A DNA stretch of 64,000 nt from Pseudomonas moorei. GTDB taxonomy: Bacteria; Pseudomonadota; Gammaproteobacteria; Pseudomonadales; Pseudomonadaceae. Below are positions 33,833 to 41,721 of this stretch, in pieces. Each line of letters begins with the position of its first letter. Positions within the stretch are counted from its first letter, which is position 1. A program made the translations under genes and the position numbers. Under the pieces are notes generated by a model, which saw only the letters and a list, made by a program, of their open reading frames with translations, did no database searches and was not told the DNA's origin. The DNA lies in NCBI RefSeq assembly GCF_008801475.1, contig NZ_VZPP01000001.1, positions 248,001 to 312,000 of the forward strand. Reading direction: 5' to 3'.

Positions 33833-34146
33833 TTGGAAGGTCTCCGACGTTGAAACCGGGCAGGGCGGTTTAAGCGGTTTTGTAGCAGCAAAGGCTGACC
33901 CAAGGCCAGTCAAGTTTGCAGCTGAATCAGCGGCGACGCAGCCCGCCACCGGCGCCAAAAAGGTGATGGGTCAGGCATCGATTCGCGAGTTACCGGACGA
34001 GCCAGCCTGAACGCCAAAAAAAGCATGGCCGCAGGTCATGGAAAAAACCGGCGGTATTATGGATTGGCTTAAAGTCGAATGCGGCATTTTTTTACGATGT
34101 GGTATTTAATTCAAACCACAACGAGTGATCTCACCAGGAGGCAGTG
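33833..34146. other. Divergent intergenic region, nitronate monooxygenase / AcuI-like gene
   Basis: 314 bp with promoters for both directions presumed. An inverted repeat, TGTGGT, 11 nt, ACCACA (34098-34120), lies 27 bp before the rightward start and could be an operator. No small gene or RNA was recognised. Confidence 0.4.
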
Positions 34147-35130
34147 ATGTTCCAAGGTATTTTGATCGAGAAAGACGACAGCGGTTACCGCGCCGCGCTG
34201 CAGCAGATCGACGACAACCAGTTGCCTGAAGGCAATGTGACCGTGCGTGTCGACTACAGCACCCTGAACTTCAAGGATGGCCTGGCGATCACCGGTAGCA
34301 GCCCGGTGGTGCGAAAATTCCCGATGGTGCCGGGGATTGATCTGGCGGGTACCGTCGAAGTCAGCGAGCATCCGGATTACAAGGTGGGTGACAAAGTCCT
34401 GCTTAATGGCTGGGGGGTTGGCGAGGGGCACTGGGGTGGCCTGGCGCAGAAGGCGCGTCTGAATGGCGACTGGCTGATTCCGCTGCCCAAGGCGTTTACC
34501 GCTGCCCAGGCAATGGCCATCGGCACCGCGGGTTATACGGCCATGCTGTGCATTCTCGCGCTGGAGCATAACGGCGTGACCCCCGAGCAAGGCGAAATCC
34601 TGGTGACGGGCGCCAACGGCGGCGTAGGCAGTTTCGCCATCGCACTGCTGAGCAAACTGGGTTATCGGGTGGTGGCGTCCACCGGCCGTGTTTCGGAACA
34701 CGACTACCTCAAGCAACTGGGGGCGAGCGAAATCATCGACCGCGCCACGTTGTCCGAGCCGGGCAAGCCCCTGGCCAAGGAACGCTGGGCCGCGGTCATC
34801 GATTCGGTCGGAAGCCACACCCTGGCCAATGCCTGCGCCAGCACCAAGGCCAACGGGACGGTCGCGGCCTGTGGTCTGGCGCAGGGCATGGACTTCCCGG
34901 CCTCTGTCGCCCCCTTCATCTTGCGTGGCGTGACCCTGGCGGGCATCAACAGCGTGACGCAACCCAAGGCCAAGCGCGTGCAGGCGTGGGACCGTCTGGC
35001 CAGGGATCTGGATTTTGCCCTGTTGCCGCTGATCAGCCATGAAATCGGGTTGAGCGAAGCGATTGAAGCGGCACCGCGCTTGCTCGCCGGCCAACTGCGG
35101 GGCAGGGTTGTCGTCGACGTCAATCGCTGA
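34147..35130 (+). CDS. acuI: Acrylyl-CoA reductase AcuI/YhdH-like oxidoreductase
   Basis: A 327-residue NADPH-dependent medium-chain reductase of the YhdH/AcuI branch, which reduces acryloyl-CoA to propionyl-CoA. Features are the N-terminal VTVRVDYSTLNFKDGLAITG (GroES-like fold), GIDLAGTVEVSEHPDYKVGD, the Rossmann segment LVTGANGGVGSFAIALLSKL and a C-terminal LLAGQLRGRVVVDVN. It lacks zinc ligands, as quinone-oxidoreductase relatives do. The ATG at 34147 follows AGGAGG; the adjacent GTG codon is part of the spacer. Confidence 0.88.
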   Translation: MFQGILIEKDDSGYRAALQQIDDNQLPEGNVTVRVDYSTLNFKDGLAITGSSPVVRKFPMVPGIDLAGTVEVSEHPDYKVGDKVLLNGWGVGEGHWGGLAQKARLNGDWLIPLPKAFTAAQAMAIGTAGYTAMLCILALEHNGVTPEQGEILVTGANGGVGSFAIALLSKLGYRVVASTGRVSEHDYLKQLGASEIIDRATLSEPGKPLAKERWAAVIDSVGSHTLANACASTKANGTVAACGLAQGMDFPASVAPFILRGVTLAGINSVTQPKAKRVQAWDRLARDLDFALLPLISHEIGLSEAIEAAPRLLAGQLRGRVVVDVNR

Positions 35131-35192
35131 CAAGGTGGGCGCCATTGCGGCTCGTGGGGGCCGCATACCTCACGACAGGGAGTGGCGCCTCA

Positions 35193-35651
35193 ATGGAAAT
35201 CAAACAGGTCTACGTGGCTCCGATGAACATTTCGGGGCTGAAGGTACGGACCTTCAACAGTGCGGAGCAATCGGCCGATACGGCGAAGATCGGTCCGATG
35301 TGGGGGCGTTTCTACAGCGAACGATTGTTTGAGCGCATTGCCCCGGAACAACCCGAATCAGCGGTCTACGGCGTGTATTCCGGGTACGAGTCGGATGCCG
35401 GCGGGGCATTCGATGTGACCGCCGGGATCGCCGTCACGACCCCGGTCCAAGGCTATGAGACGATCAGCATCGAAGCGGGCCAGTACCTGGTATTCGAAGG
35501 GAAGGGGCCGATGCCTGTTGCGGTTATCGAGGCCTGGCAACGCATCTGGGGTTATTTCCAGGCAAACCCGCAGATCCAGCGGCGCTACGCCACTGACTTC
35601 GAACGCTACAGCGCCGAGCAGGCCGTGGCGGTGTATATCGGCATCGTCTAG
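35193..35651 (+). CDS. GyrI-like effector-binding domain protein
   Basis: A 152-residue stand-alone effector-binding domain of the AraC/GyrI type, starting MEIKQVYVAPMNISGLKVRT. It has the family strand-helix layout with YGVYSGYESDAGGAFDVTAG and the IWGYFQANPQIQRRYATDFE helix, in part. The conserved C-terminal Tyr/Glu region (FERYSAEQAVAVYIGIV) is typical. Such proteins bind small organic molecules. It overlaps the 3' end of the convergent ada gene by 4 nt. Confidence 0.8.
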   Translation: MEIKQVYVAPMNISGLKVRTFNSAEQSADTAKIGPMWGRFYSERLFERIAPEQPESAVYGVYSGYESDAGGAFDVTAGIAVTTPVQGYETISIEAGQYLVFEGKGPMPVAVIEAWQRIWGYFQANPQIQRRYATDFERYSAEQAVAVYIGIV

Positions 35652-36715
35652 GGCTGCGCTTCCCGTTCCAGCAGTTGCCGCTTGCGCTCCACACCCCAGC
35701 GATACCCCGACAGATTGCCATCGCTGCGCACCACGCGGTGGCAGGGGATCGCGACCGCCAGGCTGTTCGCGCCACAGGCCTGAGCCACCGCGCGAACGGC
35801 TTTCGGCGCGCCGATTTGCCGGGCGATATCGGCGTAGCTGGCCGTGCTGCCCACGGGAATGTCCCGCAGGGCTTGCCACACCCGCTCCTGAAACGCCGTG
35901 CCACGAACATCCAAAGGCAAGTCCAGGCCGAGCGCCGGGGCCTCGATGAACCCTACGACCCTGGCGATCAGTTGCTCGAAGTCTTGATTGGCGCCAATCA
36001 GATTGGCCCGGCGGAACTTGTCCTGCAGATCGCAGACCAGTTGCTGCGGGTCGTCGCCCAACAGAATCGCGCACACCCCGCGTGCGCTTTGCGCCACCAG
36101 AATCGCGCCGAGGGAGCATTGGCCGACGGCAAAACGGATGTCATTGTTCTGGCCGGCGGCGCGGTAATCCGTGGGTTTCATGCCCAGCAGTTGATCCGCG
36201 GTTTCATAAAAGCGGCTGTTGGAGTTGAAACCGGCGTAGTACAACGCGTCGGTTACCGAACCGCCATCGGTCAAACGCTCCCGAACCCTGCGTGAACGAT
36301 GCGCCGCCGCATAGCCCTTGGGTGTCAGGCCGGTGACCGCCTTGAATACACGATGGAAGTGAAAGCTGCTCAGGCCTGCGGCCGCGGCCAGTTCGTTCAA
36401 TGCAGGCAGTTCTTGCGCGTTTTCGATCTGCCGGCAAGCGGCGGCCACGGTGGCGGCATGCTGCGCGGCCACGGCGCTTTGATCTTTCGCCGCGCGTTTG
36501 CTCGGACGATAACCCGCCGCTTGCGCCTGTTCGGCGGTATCGAAGAATTCGACATTCTGCGGCTTTGGTAAACGCGCCAGGCTGCTGGGGTTGCAGTAGA
36601 TCCCGGTGGTTTTCACCGCATAAACAAACTGTCCGTCTGCCTGCGGGTCACGAGCGACGACGGCGGCCCAGCGAGGATCCTGTTCGGTGCTGATGTTTGG
36701 CGATTGGCTTGTCAT
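35648..36715 (-). CDS. ada: Ada-like regulator / O6-alkylguanine-DNA alkyltransferase with degenerate zinc site
   Basis: A 355-residue Ada homologue with all three parts. These are the N-terminal Ada zinc domain (residues 14-80), an AraC-type HTH (about 100-190, LSSFHFHRVFKAVTGLTPKG) and the C-terminal O6-methylguanine methyltransferase with an intact active site AIPCHRVVRSDG. In the N-domain only the nucleophilic Cys41 (GIYCNPSS) survives. The other three zinc ligands are replaced: Ser45 for E. coli Cys42, Ser72 and Ala75 for Cys69 and Cys72 (RPSKRAAKD). Phosphotriester sensing is therefore doubtful, while base repair should work. It has its own promoter region with the shared motif. Confidence 0.93.
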   Translation of the reverse strand: MTSQSPNISTEQDPRWAAVVARDPQADGQFVYAVKTTGIYCNPSSLARLPKPQNVEFFDTAEQAQAAGYRPSKRAAKDQSAVAAQHAATVAAACRQIENAQELPALNELAAAAGLSSFHFHRVFKAVTGLTPKGYAAAHRSRRVRERLTDGGSVTDALYYAGFNSNSRFYETADQLLGMKPTDYRAAGQNNDIRFAVGQCSLGAILVAQSARGVCAILLGDDPQQLVCDLQDKFRRANLIGANQDFEQLIARVVGFIEAPALGLDLPLDVRGTAFQERVWQALRDIPVGSTASYADIARQIGAPKAVRAVAQACGANSLAVAIPCHRVVRSDGNLSGYRWGVERKRQLLEREAQP

Positions 36716-36769
36716 GGCGGTATGTCCGTTGACCTGTTTGCGGCAGATTAACCACGTTGGAATGTCGTC

Positions 36770-36789
36770 ACACTCCGCTGCTTGCGGTC
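36770..36789 (-). promoter_or_regulatory. Shared regulatory motif upstream of ada
   Basis: Top strand ACACTCCGCTGCTTGCGGTC. The same element with three changed central bases occurs before the 2OG oxygenase gene (38219-38238). It lies 55-74 bp before the ada start, the same distance and orientation as in the other copy. Candidate Ada-binding site. Confidence 0.7.
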
Positions 36790-36802
36790 AAATCCGAAAG
36801 AT

Positions 36803-37477
36803 TCATCCTGCCGTGCGGAAGGTGAAGTTGATCCGTTGTTCACCCAGCAGTGAATGTTGGCCTTCCTTGATCGGCAGGACGCCGTGATATCGCAAGCGAT
36901 CGACACCGCCCCAGACCACGATGTCGCCGTGCAGCAGCGGTACACGCTGGCTTTTGTCAGTGCGTTCAAAACCTCCGAAGAGGAACATGGCTGGCAACCC
37001 GAGCGATACCGAGACGATCGGCGCGGCGTAGGTGTTTTCGTTTTTGTCCTGATGCAATGACATTTTCGCCCCCGGGACGTATCGGTTGATCAGGCAGGAA
37101 TCGGGGACAAAATCGCTGAATCCGGCCTCCCGCGCCGCGGCTTGTGCCAATTGCAAAAACACTTCCGGCATTTCCGGCCAGGGCTGGCCGGTCTGCGGGT
37201 CGTGGCGCGTGTAGCGATAACCGCTGCGGTCGGTGGTCCAGCCCAAATGGCCGCAACTGCTCAAGGCGACCGACATGGTAAAACCGCCAGGCGTGACCAT
37301 CTGCCGAAACGGTGCCGCTGTCAGCACAGCCGCCAGTGCCGGCAGTAAACGCTCCAGCCAGGGCAGGGCATAGCCCCTCAAGACGTATGACTGTTCGCCA
37401 ATCTGCTCGCGCCGGGGTTGCTGCACGGGCTCCGCGTCGGCGAACAGATCAAGGGTGGTCGGCTTCATGGTGTTCAT
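36803..37477 (-). CDS. alkB: AlkB, Fe(II)/2-oxoglutarate-dependent DNA dealkylase
   Basis: A 224-residue AlkB that oxidatively removes 1-methyladenine and 3-methylcytosine. The iron ligands are in SLHQDKNE (His142, Asp144) and RLRYHGVLP (His198). The 2-oxoglutarate and substrate arginines are in RINFTFR (Arg215, Arg221). The ATG overlaps the stop of the upstream oxygenase gene by 4 nt, so the two are co-translated. It is followed by ada 87 bp later. Confidence 0.95.
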   Translation of the reverse strand: MNTMKPTTLDLFADAEPVQQPRREQIGEQSYVLRGYALPWLERLLPALAAVLTAAPFRQMVTPGGFTMSVALSSCGHLGWTTDRSGYRYTRHDPQTGQPWPEMPEVFLQLAQAAAREAGFSDFVPDSCLINRYVPGAKMSLHQDKNENTYAAPIVSVSLGLPAMFLFGGFERTDKSQRVPLLHGDIVVWGGVDRLRYHGVLPIKEGQHSLLGEQRINFTFRTAG

Positions 37478-38160
37478 AATGCGTCGTGGAAAATAATGCC
37501 TAGGGTATGCCGTTTTCCGCTGTGCAGGCGACTCACGCCGTGTCGCATCGTCACCCGGTAGTCGCCTCGGGTACCCTTGACCGGCCGTTGACTGACCGCA
37601 AAGATCACGCCATCACCTTTCCTCAGATCGATAACCTGTGGGCGTGACTGCATGCGTGGGCGCTGTTCGGTCAGCACGAATTCGCCGCCGGTGAAATCTT
37701 CCCCCGGGTCTGACAGCAAGATCGCCACTTGCAGCGGGAACACGCATTCGCCGTACAGGTCCTGATGCAAGCAGTTGTAGTCCTGGGGCCCATATTGCAG
37801 GAGCAATGGCGTCGGGCGTTGTTGGCCGGCAGCGTGGCAAAGGGCGAGGAAATCTTCATGGTCTTGAGGAAAACGGTTCGGCAACCCCATCCGTTCGTGC
37901 CAGCGATTGGCAATCGGGACCAGACGTGGATAGAGCGCCTTGCGCAATCGGGCAACGAGATCCGGCAACGGGTATCGGAAGTATTTGTACTCGCCACGGC
38001 CAAATCCGTGGCGAGCCATGATCACTTGCGAGCGAAAGGGCTCGGATCGAGGGTAGAGAGCGCTGATCGAGTCACAGGCATCAGGGTTCAACAGCGACCG
38101 CAGGACTGCGCAACCGTCCTGGTCGAGTTGCTGTTCCACTCGCGCCCAGTCGATGGACAT
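37474..38160 (-). CDS. 2OG-Fe(II) oxygenase (PKHD-type) in the alkylation-repair operon
   Basis: A 228-residue oxygenase with the double-stranded beta-helix ligands NCLHQDLYG (His132, Asp134) and TMRHGVSRL (His207), plus a C-terminal basic segment HSGKRHTLGIIFHDAL. It is distinct from AlkB in its N-terminus (MSIDWARVEQQLDQDGCAVL). Its substrate is unknown, but first place in an operon with alkB and ada implies a role in alkylation damage. The promoter carries the motif shared with ada. Confidence 0.85.
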   Translation of the reverse strand: MSIDWARVEQQLDQDGCAVLRSLLNPDACDSISALYPRSEPFRSQVIMARHGFGRGEYKYFRYPLPDLVARLRKALYPRLVPIANRWHERMGLPNRFPQDHEDFLALCHAAGQQRPTPLLLQYGPQDYNCLHQDLYGECVFPLQVAILLSDPGEDFTGGEFVLTEQRPRMQSRPQVIDLRKGDGVIFAVSQRPVKGTRGDYRVTMRHGVSRLHSGKRHTLGIIFHDAL

Positions 38161-38218
38161 GGTTCCGACTCCTTGAATAAAGGTGAGACGGCCAGTCTAA
38201 GGGGCGGTGATGGCGCGA

Positions 38219-38238
38219 ACACTCCGACACTTGCGGTC
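38219..38238 (-). promoter_or_regulatory. Shared regulatory motif upstream of the 2OG oxygenase-alkB operon
   Basis: Top strand ACACTCCGACACTTGCGGTC, 17 of 20 bases identical to the element before ada (ACACTCCG-N3-CTTGCGGTC). It lies 59-78 bp upstream of the start codon. A common regulator, most simply Ada, is inferred. Confidence 0.7.
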
Positions 38239-38287
38239 GAATTTTCAACGCCGGGAGCAGACATCCATGTTGCCGCTCCCCTGGGCA

Positions 38288-38464
38288 TTACAGCGCTTTG
38301 CTGACGCTGATATCGCTGATGACGTCTTCGCTCTGGCCGTGAATGGCGTCCAGCGCGGCTTTGGCCTCTTCCGGGGTGCCGTGTTCAAGCTGGGCAAATT
38401 CGAAGCGACGCTCGCCGTTGAGCTTGTATTTGATGACGTATTTGGTCGTTTGGGCCACGGTCAT
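38288..38464 (-). CDS. Small hypothetical protein downstream of DUF1883 gene
   Basis: A 58-residue protein MTVAQTTKYVIKYKLNGERR with a beta-hairpin-like start and an acidic C-terminal helix. A GTG at 38491 that overlaps the upstream stop (TGAGTG) would add nine residues and cannot be excluded. It follows the DUF1883 gene closely, likely co-transcribed. Confidence 0.6.
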   Translation of the reverse strand: MTVAQTTKYVIKYKLNGERRFEFAQLEHGTPEEAKAALDAIHGQSEDVISDISVSKAL

Positions 38465-38491
38465 ACCTGTCTGTGTGCGGACTGGGGGCAC

Positions 38492-38794
38492 TCAGCTCAA
38501 TTTCGAGCTGGAGCGGCGGATGATCTTGATCGAGTGAGTCAGGGTCGGTTTGCGGGTCACGCTGATCGCCCGGCGGTTGACCGTGTCGATAGTGATGTTC
38601 CAGAAACCGGTACTCGGCGCGGTGATGCGGGCCGGGAAGGTGTCGAACGCGCCACCGTGGTAGGTGTGACGGCCGCCATTCTTGAAGCTGCGGAAGTTGG
38701 CGTCGTTCATCAAGCGGATATTGCACATTTGGGAGCATTGGATGACGACGATGTCGTCTTCATTGAGGTGCTCGCGCTGGTGGATAAATTTCAT
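38492..38794 (-). CDS. DUF1883 domain protein
   Basis: A 100-residue protein of the DUF1883 family: MKFIHQREHLNEDDIVVIQC, NIRLMNDANFRSFKNGGRHT and the GFWNITIDTV strand. The domain is a small beta fold of unknown role, sometimes fused to TIR domains in other bacteria. A GGAGG site precedes the ATG. It is probably in a two-gene unit with the 58-residue gene. Confidence 0.82.
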   Translation of the reverse strand: MKFIHQREHLNEDDIVVIQCSQMCNIRLMNDANFRSFKNGGRHTYHGGAFDTFPARITAPSTGFWNITIDTVNRRAISVTRKPTLTHSIKIIRRSSSKLS

Positions 38795-39006
38795 GGGCGC
38801 CTCCAGAAGGGCTTTTTCTACAAAATCAAAACGATAGCAATGGGCGATTGGCGCAGTTTATCAGCCCGCAGGCGTTATTATCCGGTCGTTGACGCCCGAT
38901 TTGGCAATAAAAAACTGATATCGGGCATTCCTTGGGCGTTAAATACAGTATGCCTTGGAGAAAAACAGCGTCTTTGCTGTCGGAGGGTCTTTATCGGAGG
39001 TTTTCT

Positions 39007-39363
39007 ATGAAGTGGGGTGCGTGGGTCCTGCCGTTGTTTCTGGCAATCAGTGGTTGTGCAAGTGTCGCGGAGATCAGCGAGACCTTGCCCACCATGAACG
39101 TGATTTCAGGCAAGAAGCCCCACGAGTACGCGCAATGCTTGAGCGAAAAGCTCGCCAGCAGCCGTGGTGCCTTGCAGATCGAAACGCATAAGGATGACGT
39201 GCGGGTGATCGTGCCGCAGAAGTTCTCGTCGGGGCCGGCCGCGGTATTTGATATCGAACATCGTTCCGGCGGCAGCAGCATCAAGCTGCATGAACGTATG
39301 TCCAATGTGCCCCTGCGCCCACGGGATGTGCGCGATGCCGCCACCGTGTGCATTTCCGGCTGA
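39007..39363 (+). CDS. Host lipoprotein related to the prophage lipoprotein
   Basis: A 118-residue lipoprotein with signal MKWGAWVLPLFLAISGC (Cys17). The mature part has KKPHEYAQCLSEKL, LQIETHKDDVRVIV and ends RDAATVCISG. These positions align with the prophage lipoprotein at 18171-18506, including the paired cysteines (AQC and VCI) that may form a disulfide. The start at 39007 follows GGAGG; a longer frame lacks a signal. Function unknown; envelope localised. Confidence 0.8.
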   Translation: MKWGAWVLPLFLAISGCASVAEISETLPTMNVISGKKPHEYAQCLSEKLASSRGALQIETHKDDVRVIVPQKFSSGPAAVFDIEHRSGGSSIKLHERMSNVPLRPRDVRDAATVCISG

Positions 39364-39435
39364 TACAATGCCGACAGTCAGCATCGATGCCGTCAAAGCA
39401 AGGCTTTGGCGGCATTGTCATTTCTGGAGTCGAGC

Positions 39436-39666
39436 ATGAAGCGAGAGCAGGTACGGGAGCACCATGCACAGGGGCAAATCTCTGGCACCCATGTGATTCA
39501 GAACCCGGCGGATCGGGGGGAGTGGATCGTTTTTTTCAAGAAAAGCGGCGGCCGCAGCTTTTTTCTGGTGGATGACAACGATGAAGTCGAATCCTTTAGT
39601 CGCCTCGACGATCTGATCGAGACCGTGCGCGGCCTCGGCATCAAGTTCGCCGAAATCCACATGTAA
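39436..39666 (+). CDS. Small hypothetical protein
   Basis: A 76-residue protein MKREQVREHHAQGQISGTHV with a central GEWIVFFKKSGGRSFFLVDD hairpin and an acidic C-terminal helix (LDDLIETVRGLGIKFAEIHM). A TGGAG site lies 6 nt upstream. It is conserved-looking and soluble, of unknown function; it may be co-transcribed with the lipoprotein gene upstream. Confidence 0.68.
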   Translation: MKREQVREHHAQGQISGTHVIQNPADRGEWIVFFKKSGGRSFFLVDDNDEVESFSRLDDLIETVRGLGIKFAEIHM

Positions 39667-39677
39667 GGCCAATGACC

Positions 39678-39959
39678 TTACTTGCAGACCACCACGACGC
39701 TGCGGTTCTTGTAGTTACCGACGTCGACACCCAGGGTTTTGTCGCTTTCCTTGGTCGCTGGCGTGCCATCGGTGCCCACGATCCGGTAACCGGTGCCGGC
39801 GCAGGAGGCGTCGGCCTTTTCGTAGCAGGTAGCCCAGGAGTTGGCTTCCCCGGAACAATCGATGGCCAGACCTTGTTCGCCGTCATTGAGGTACGTGGTT
39901 TGGGATGTTGCGCAGCCGCTCAGGGCCAGTATCGCAATCAGTGGCAAGAATTTAGTCAT
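39678..39959 (-). CDS. Small lipoprotein
   Basis: A 93-residue lipoprotein with signal MTKFLPLIAILALSGC (Cys16) and four further cysteines in the mature part (AIDCSGEANSWATCYEKADA, SCAGTGY, VVVCK), suggesting two disulfides. The start at 39959 is chosen for the signal peptide; the ribosome-binding site is weak. It is convergent with the 76-residue gene (11 bp apart). Confidence 0.75.
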   Translation of the reverse strand: MTKFLPLIAILALSGCATSQTTYLNDGEQGLAIDCSGEANSWATCYEKADASCAGTGYRIVGTDGTPATKESDKTLGVDVGNYKNRSVVVVCK

Positions 39960-40098
39960 GTCGTTGTCATCGTCAAGGAGGTGGGCAAAGCTGTGACAGC
40001 GCCGGCGGCAAAAGGTTATAGCGATAGGCCACTTCTTGCCGAAATTCATAAGAAAGGTTCTTCACGCAATCCTGCGAAACAAAGCTAACGCAGTACAA

Positions 40099-40190
40099 GG
40101 AGCCCGCTTGCTGGCGATGCCCTCAAGTGCGCCGCGTTTATCCTGTTCAAGCGAGTTATCGTTGACGACCATCACCAGCAAGCTCGCTCC
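40099..40190. repeat. REPIN (paired inverted REP sequences)
   Basis: GGAGCCCGCTTGCTGGCGATG on one side and CATCACCAGCAAGCTCGCTCC on the other, in inverted orientation about 50 bp apart (each unit is 21 bp, shown minus nothing but split here by position 40099-40119 and 40170-40190). Typical non-autonomous Pseudomonas element mobilised by a RAYT transposase, none of which is in the window. Confidence 0.75.
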
Positions 40191-40223
40191 TAAAGAGAAT
40201 GGTGCCCACGCTGCAATGCCCCT

Positions 40224-40251
40224 AAAAAAGCCCTGCACAATGGCAGGGCTT
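40224..40251 (-). terminator. Terminator of the small gene at 40273
   Basis: AAGCCCTGC/GCAGGGCTT 9-bp stem with a 6-nt loop, and TTTT on the leftward transcript. It lies 20 nt after the stop codon. Confidence 0.8.
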
Positions 40252-40272
40252 ATGGGGCGCCTCGGGTGTCGA

Positions 40273-40461
40273 TCAGCTCTTGTCCTTGCCGCGTCGCTTG
40301 GGTTCCGGGTGCTCCAGCTCCAGCACCGATGCCACTTCAATCGCCAGGGCTTCGGTCGCAAAGGGCCCGGCGATATTTTCACCGGCCACGCTGCCTACCC
40401 ACCATTGTCCGTCCTTCGCCTTGTTGATCAGGAAACCGTTGACGCTCTTTGCTGCCGACAT
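40273..40461 (-). CDS. Small hypothetical protein
   Basis: A 62-residue protein MSAAKSVNGFLINKAKDGQW with a WWVGSVAGENIAGPFATEAL core and a basic tail (EPKRRGKDKS). A GAGG site precedes the ATG and a terminator follows. It probably folds as a small beta/alpha unit; no family was recognised. Confidence 0.65.
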   Translation of the reverse strand: MSAAKSVNGFLINKAKDGQWWVGSVAGENIAGPFATEALAIEVASVLELEHPEPKRRGKDKS

Positions 40462-40684
40462 CTATCTGCCTCGTTGGCTGGTTCAATTGCGCCATGATAG
40501 CGCCAAATGCATGCAACGGGTGTCGATGGGCGTATGGTGGTGCGATTGCCGTTCGGTTGACAAACGTGCAAGTCTGACGGCGTCTGCTATCAATAACAGG
40601 CCGCCGGGCGATCGGCGCAGCTGTCTGCGGAACTATCCGCAAGAAAATTTCTCTATGATGGCATCGGTTAGCTGGTGCGGGGCA

Positions 40685-40713
40685 TTGTAAGGTGCTCGCC
40701 GCCTGATTAGACT
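40685..40713 (+). promoter_or_regulatory. Putative sigma-70 promoter of galU
   Basis: TTGTAA, 17 nt, TAGACT, ending 39 bp before the galU ATG. Spacing is ideal and both boxes keep four of six consensus bases. Confidence 0.5.
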
Positions 40714-40752
40714 GCGCCGAAACTCGTACACACAGCCCTTTCAAGGACTTTT

Positions 40753-41592
40753 ATGATCAAGAAATGCTTGTTCCCAGCAGCCGGTTACGGTACTCGCTTC
40801 CTGCCAGCGACTAAAGCCATGCCCAAAGAAATGCTGCCGGTGGTAAACAAGCCACTGATCCAGTACGGCGTCGAAGAAGCTCTGGACGCTGGTTTGACCG
40901 AAATTTCCATCGTCACCGGTCGCGGCAAGCGCGCCCTGGAAGACCACTTCGACATCAGCTACGAGCTGGAAAACCAGATCAAGGGCACCGACAAGGAGAA
41001 ATACCTGGTCGGGATCCGCCGCCTGTTGGATGAGTGCTCGTTCTCCTACACGCGCCAGACGGAAATGAAAGGTCTGGGTCACGCCATCCTCACCGGTCGT
41101 CCGCTGATCGGCGACGAGCCTTTCGCCGTGGTATTGGCGGATGACCTGTGCGTCAACCTCGAAGGTGACGGCGTACTCAAGCAGATGGTCAAGCTGTACA
41201 AGCAGTATCGCTGCACCATCGTCGCGATCATGGAAGTAGATCCGCAAGAAACCAGCAAGTACGGCGTGATTGCAGGCGACCTGATCGGTGACGACCTGTA
41301 CCGCGTGCGTAACATGGTCGAGAAGCCAAAACCGGAAGATGCTCCGTCGAACCTGGCGATCATCGGTCGTTACATCATGACGCCGGACATCTTCAGCCTG
41401 ATCGAACAGACCGATCCAGGCAAAGGTGGCGAGATCCAGATCACTGACGCCCTGATGAAGCAGGCGCAGGATGGTTGCGTGATTGCCTACAAGTTCAAGG
41501 GCAAGCGTTTCGACTGCGGCGGCGCCGAAGGTTACATCGATGCCACCAACTTCTGCTTCGAGAACTTCTACAAGACTGGCAAGGCTTACTGA
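40753..41592 (+). CDS. galU: UTP--glucose-1-phosphate uridylyltransferase
   Basis: A 279-residue enzyme that makes UDP-glucose for lipopolysaccharide core, exopolysaccharide and trehalose synthesis. The nucleotidyltransferase signature is FPAAGYGTRFLPATKAMPKE, followed by MLPVVNKPLIQYGVEEALDA. VVLADDLC holds the metal-binding aspartates and the Lys in MVEKPKPEDAPSNLAIIGRY (in part) contacts the sugar phosphate. The length matches Pseudomonas GalU. It ends before a strong terminator. Confidence 0.96.
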   Translation: MIKKCLFPAAGYGTRFLPATKAMPKEMLPVVNKPLIQYGVEEALDAGLTEISIVTGRGKRALEDHFDISYELENQIKGTDKEKYLVGIRRLLDECSFSYTRQTEMKGLGHAILTGRPLIGDEPFAVVLADDLCVNLEGDGVLKQMVKLYKQYRCTIVAIMEVDPQETSKYGVIAGDLIGDDLYRVRNMVEKPKPEDAPSNLAIIGRYIMTPDIFSLIEQTDPGKGGEIQITDALMKQAQDGCVIAYKFKGKRFDCGGAEGYIDATNFCFENFYKTGKAY

Positions 41593-41614
41593 TAGCGCCT
41601 TTGCTGCTTGTACT

Positions 41615-41640
41615 GAAAAGCCACCTTCGGGTGGCTTTTC
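41615..41640 (+). terminator. Terminator of galU
   Basis: GAAAAGCCACC, TTCG, GGTGGCTTTTC: an 11-bp stem with a UUCG loop and T-run. It works in both orientations. Confidence 0.85.
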
Positions 41641-41721
41641 ATTTTCTGGCCCTAAATCGATAGCAGCGCTTGCCCAACCCATGGTGGCGGGTATGCTGAT
41701 GGCCTGCCGAGGAGATAGAAA

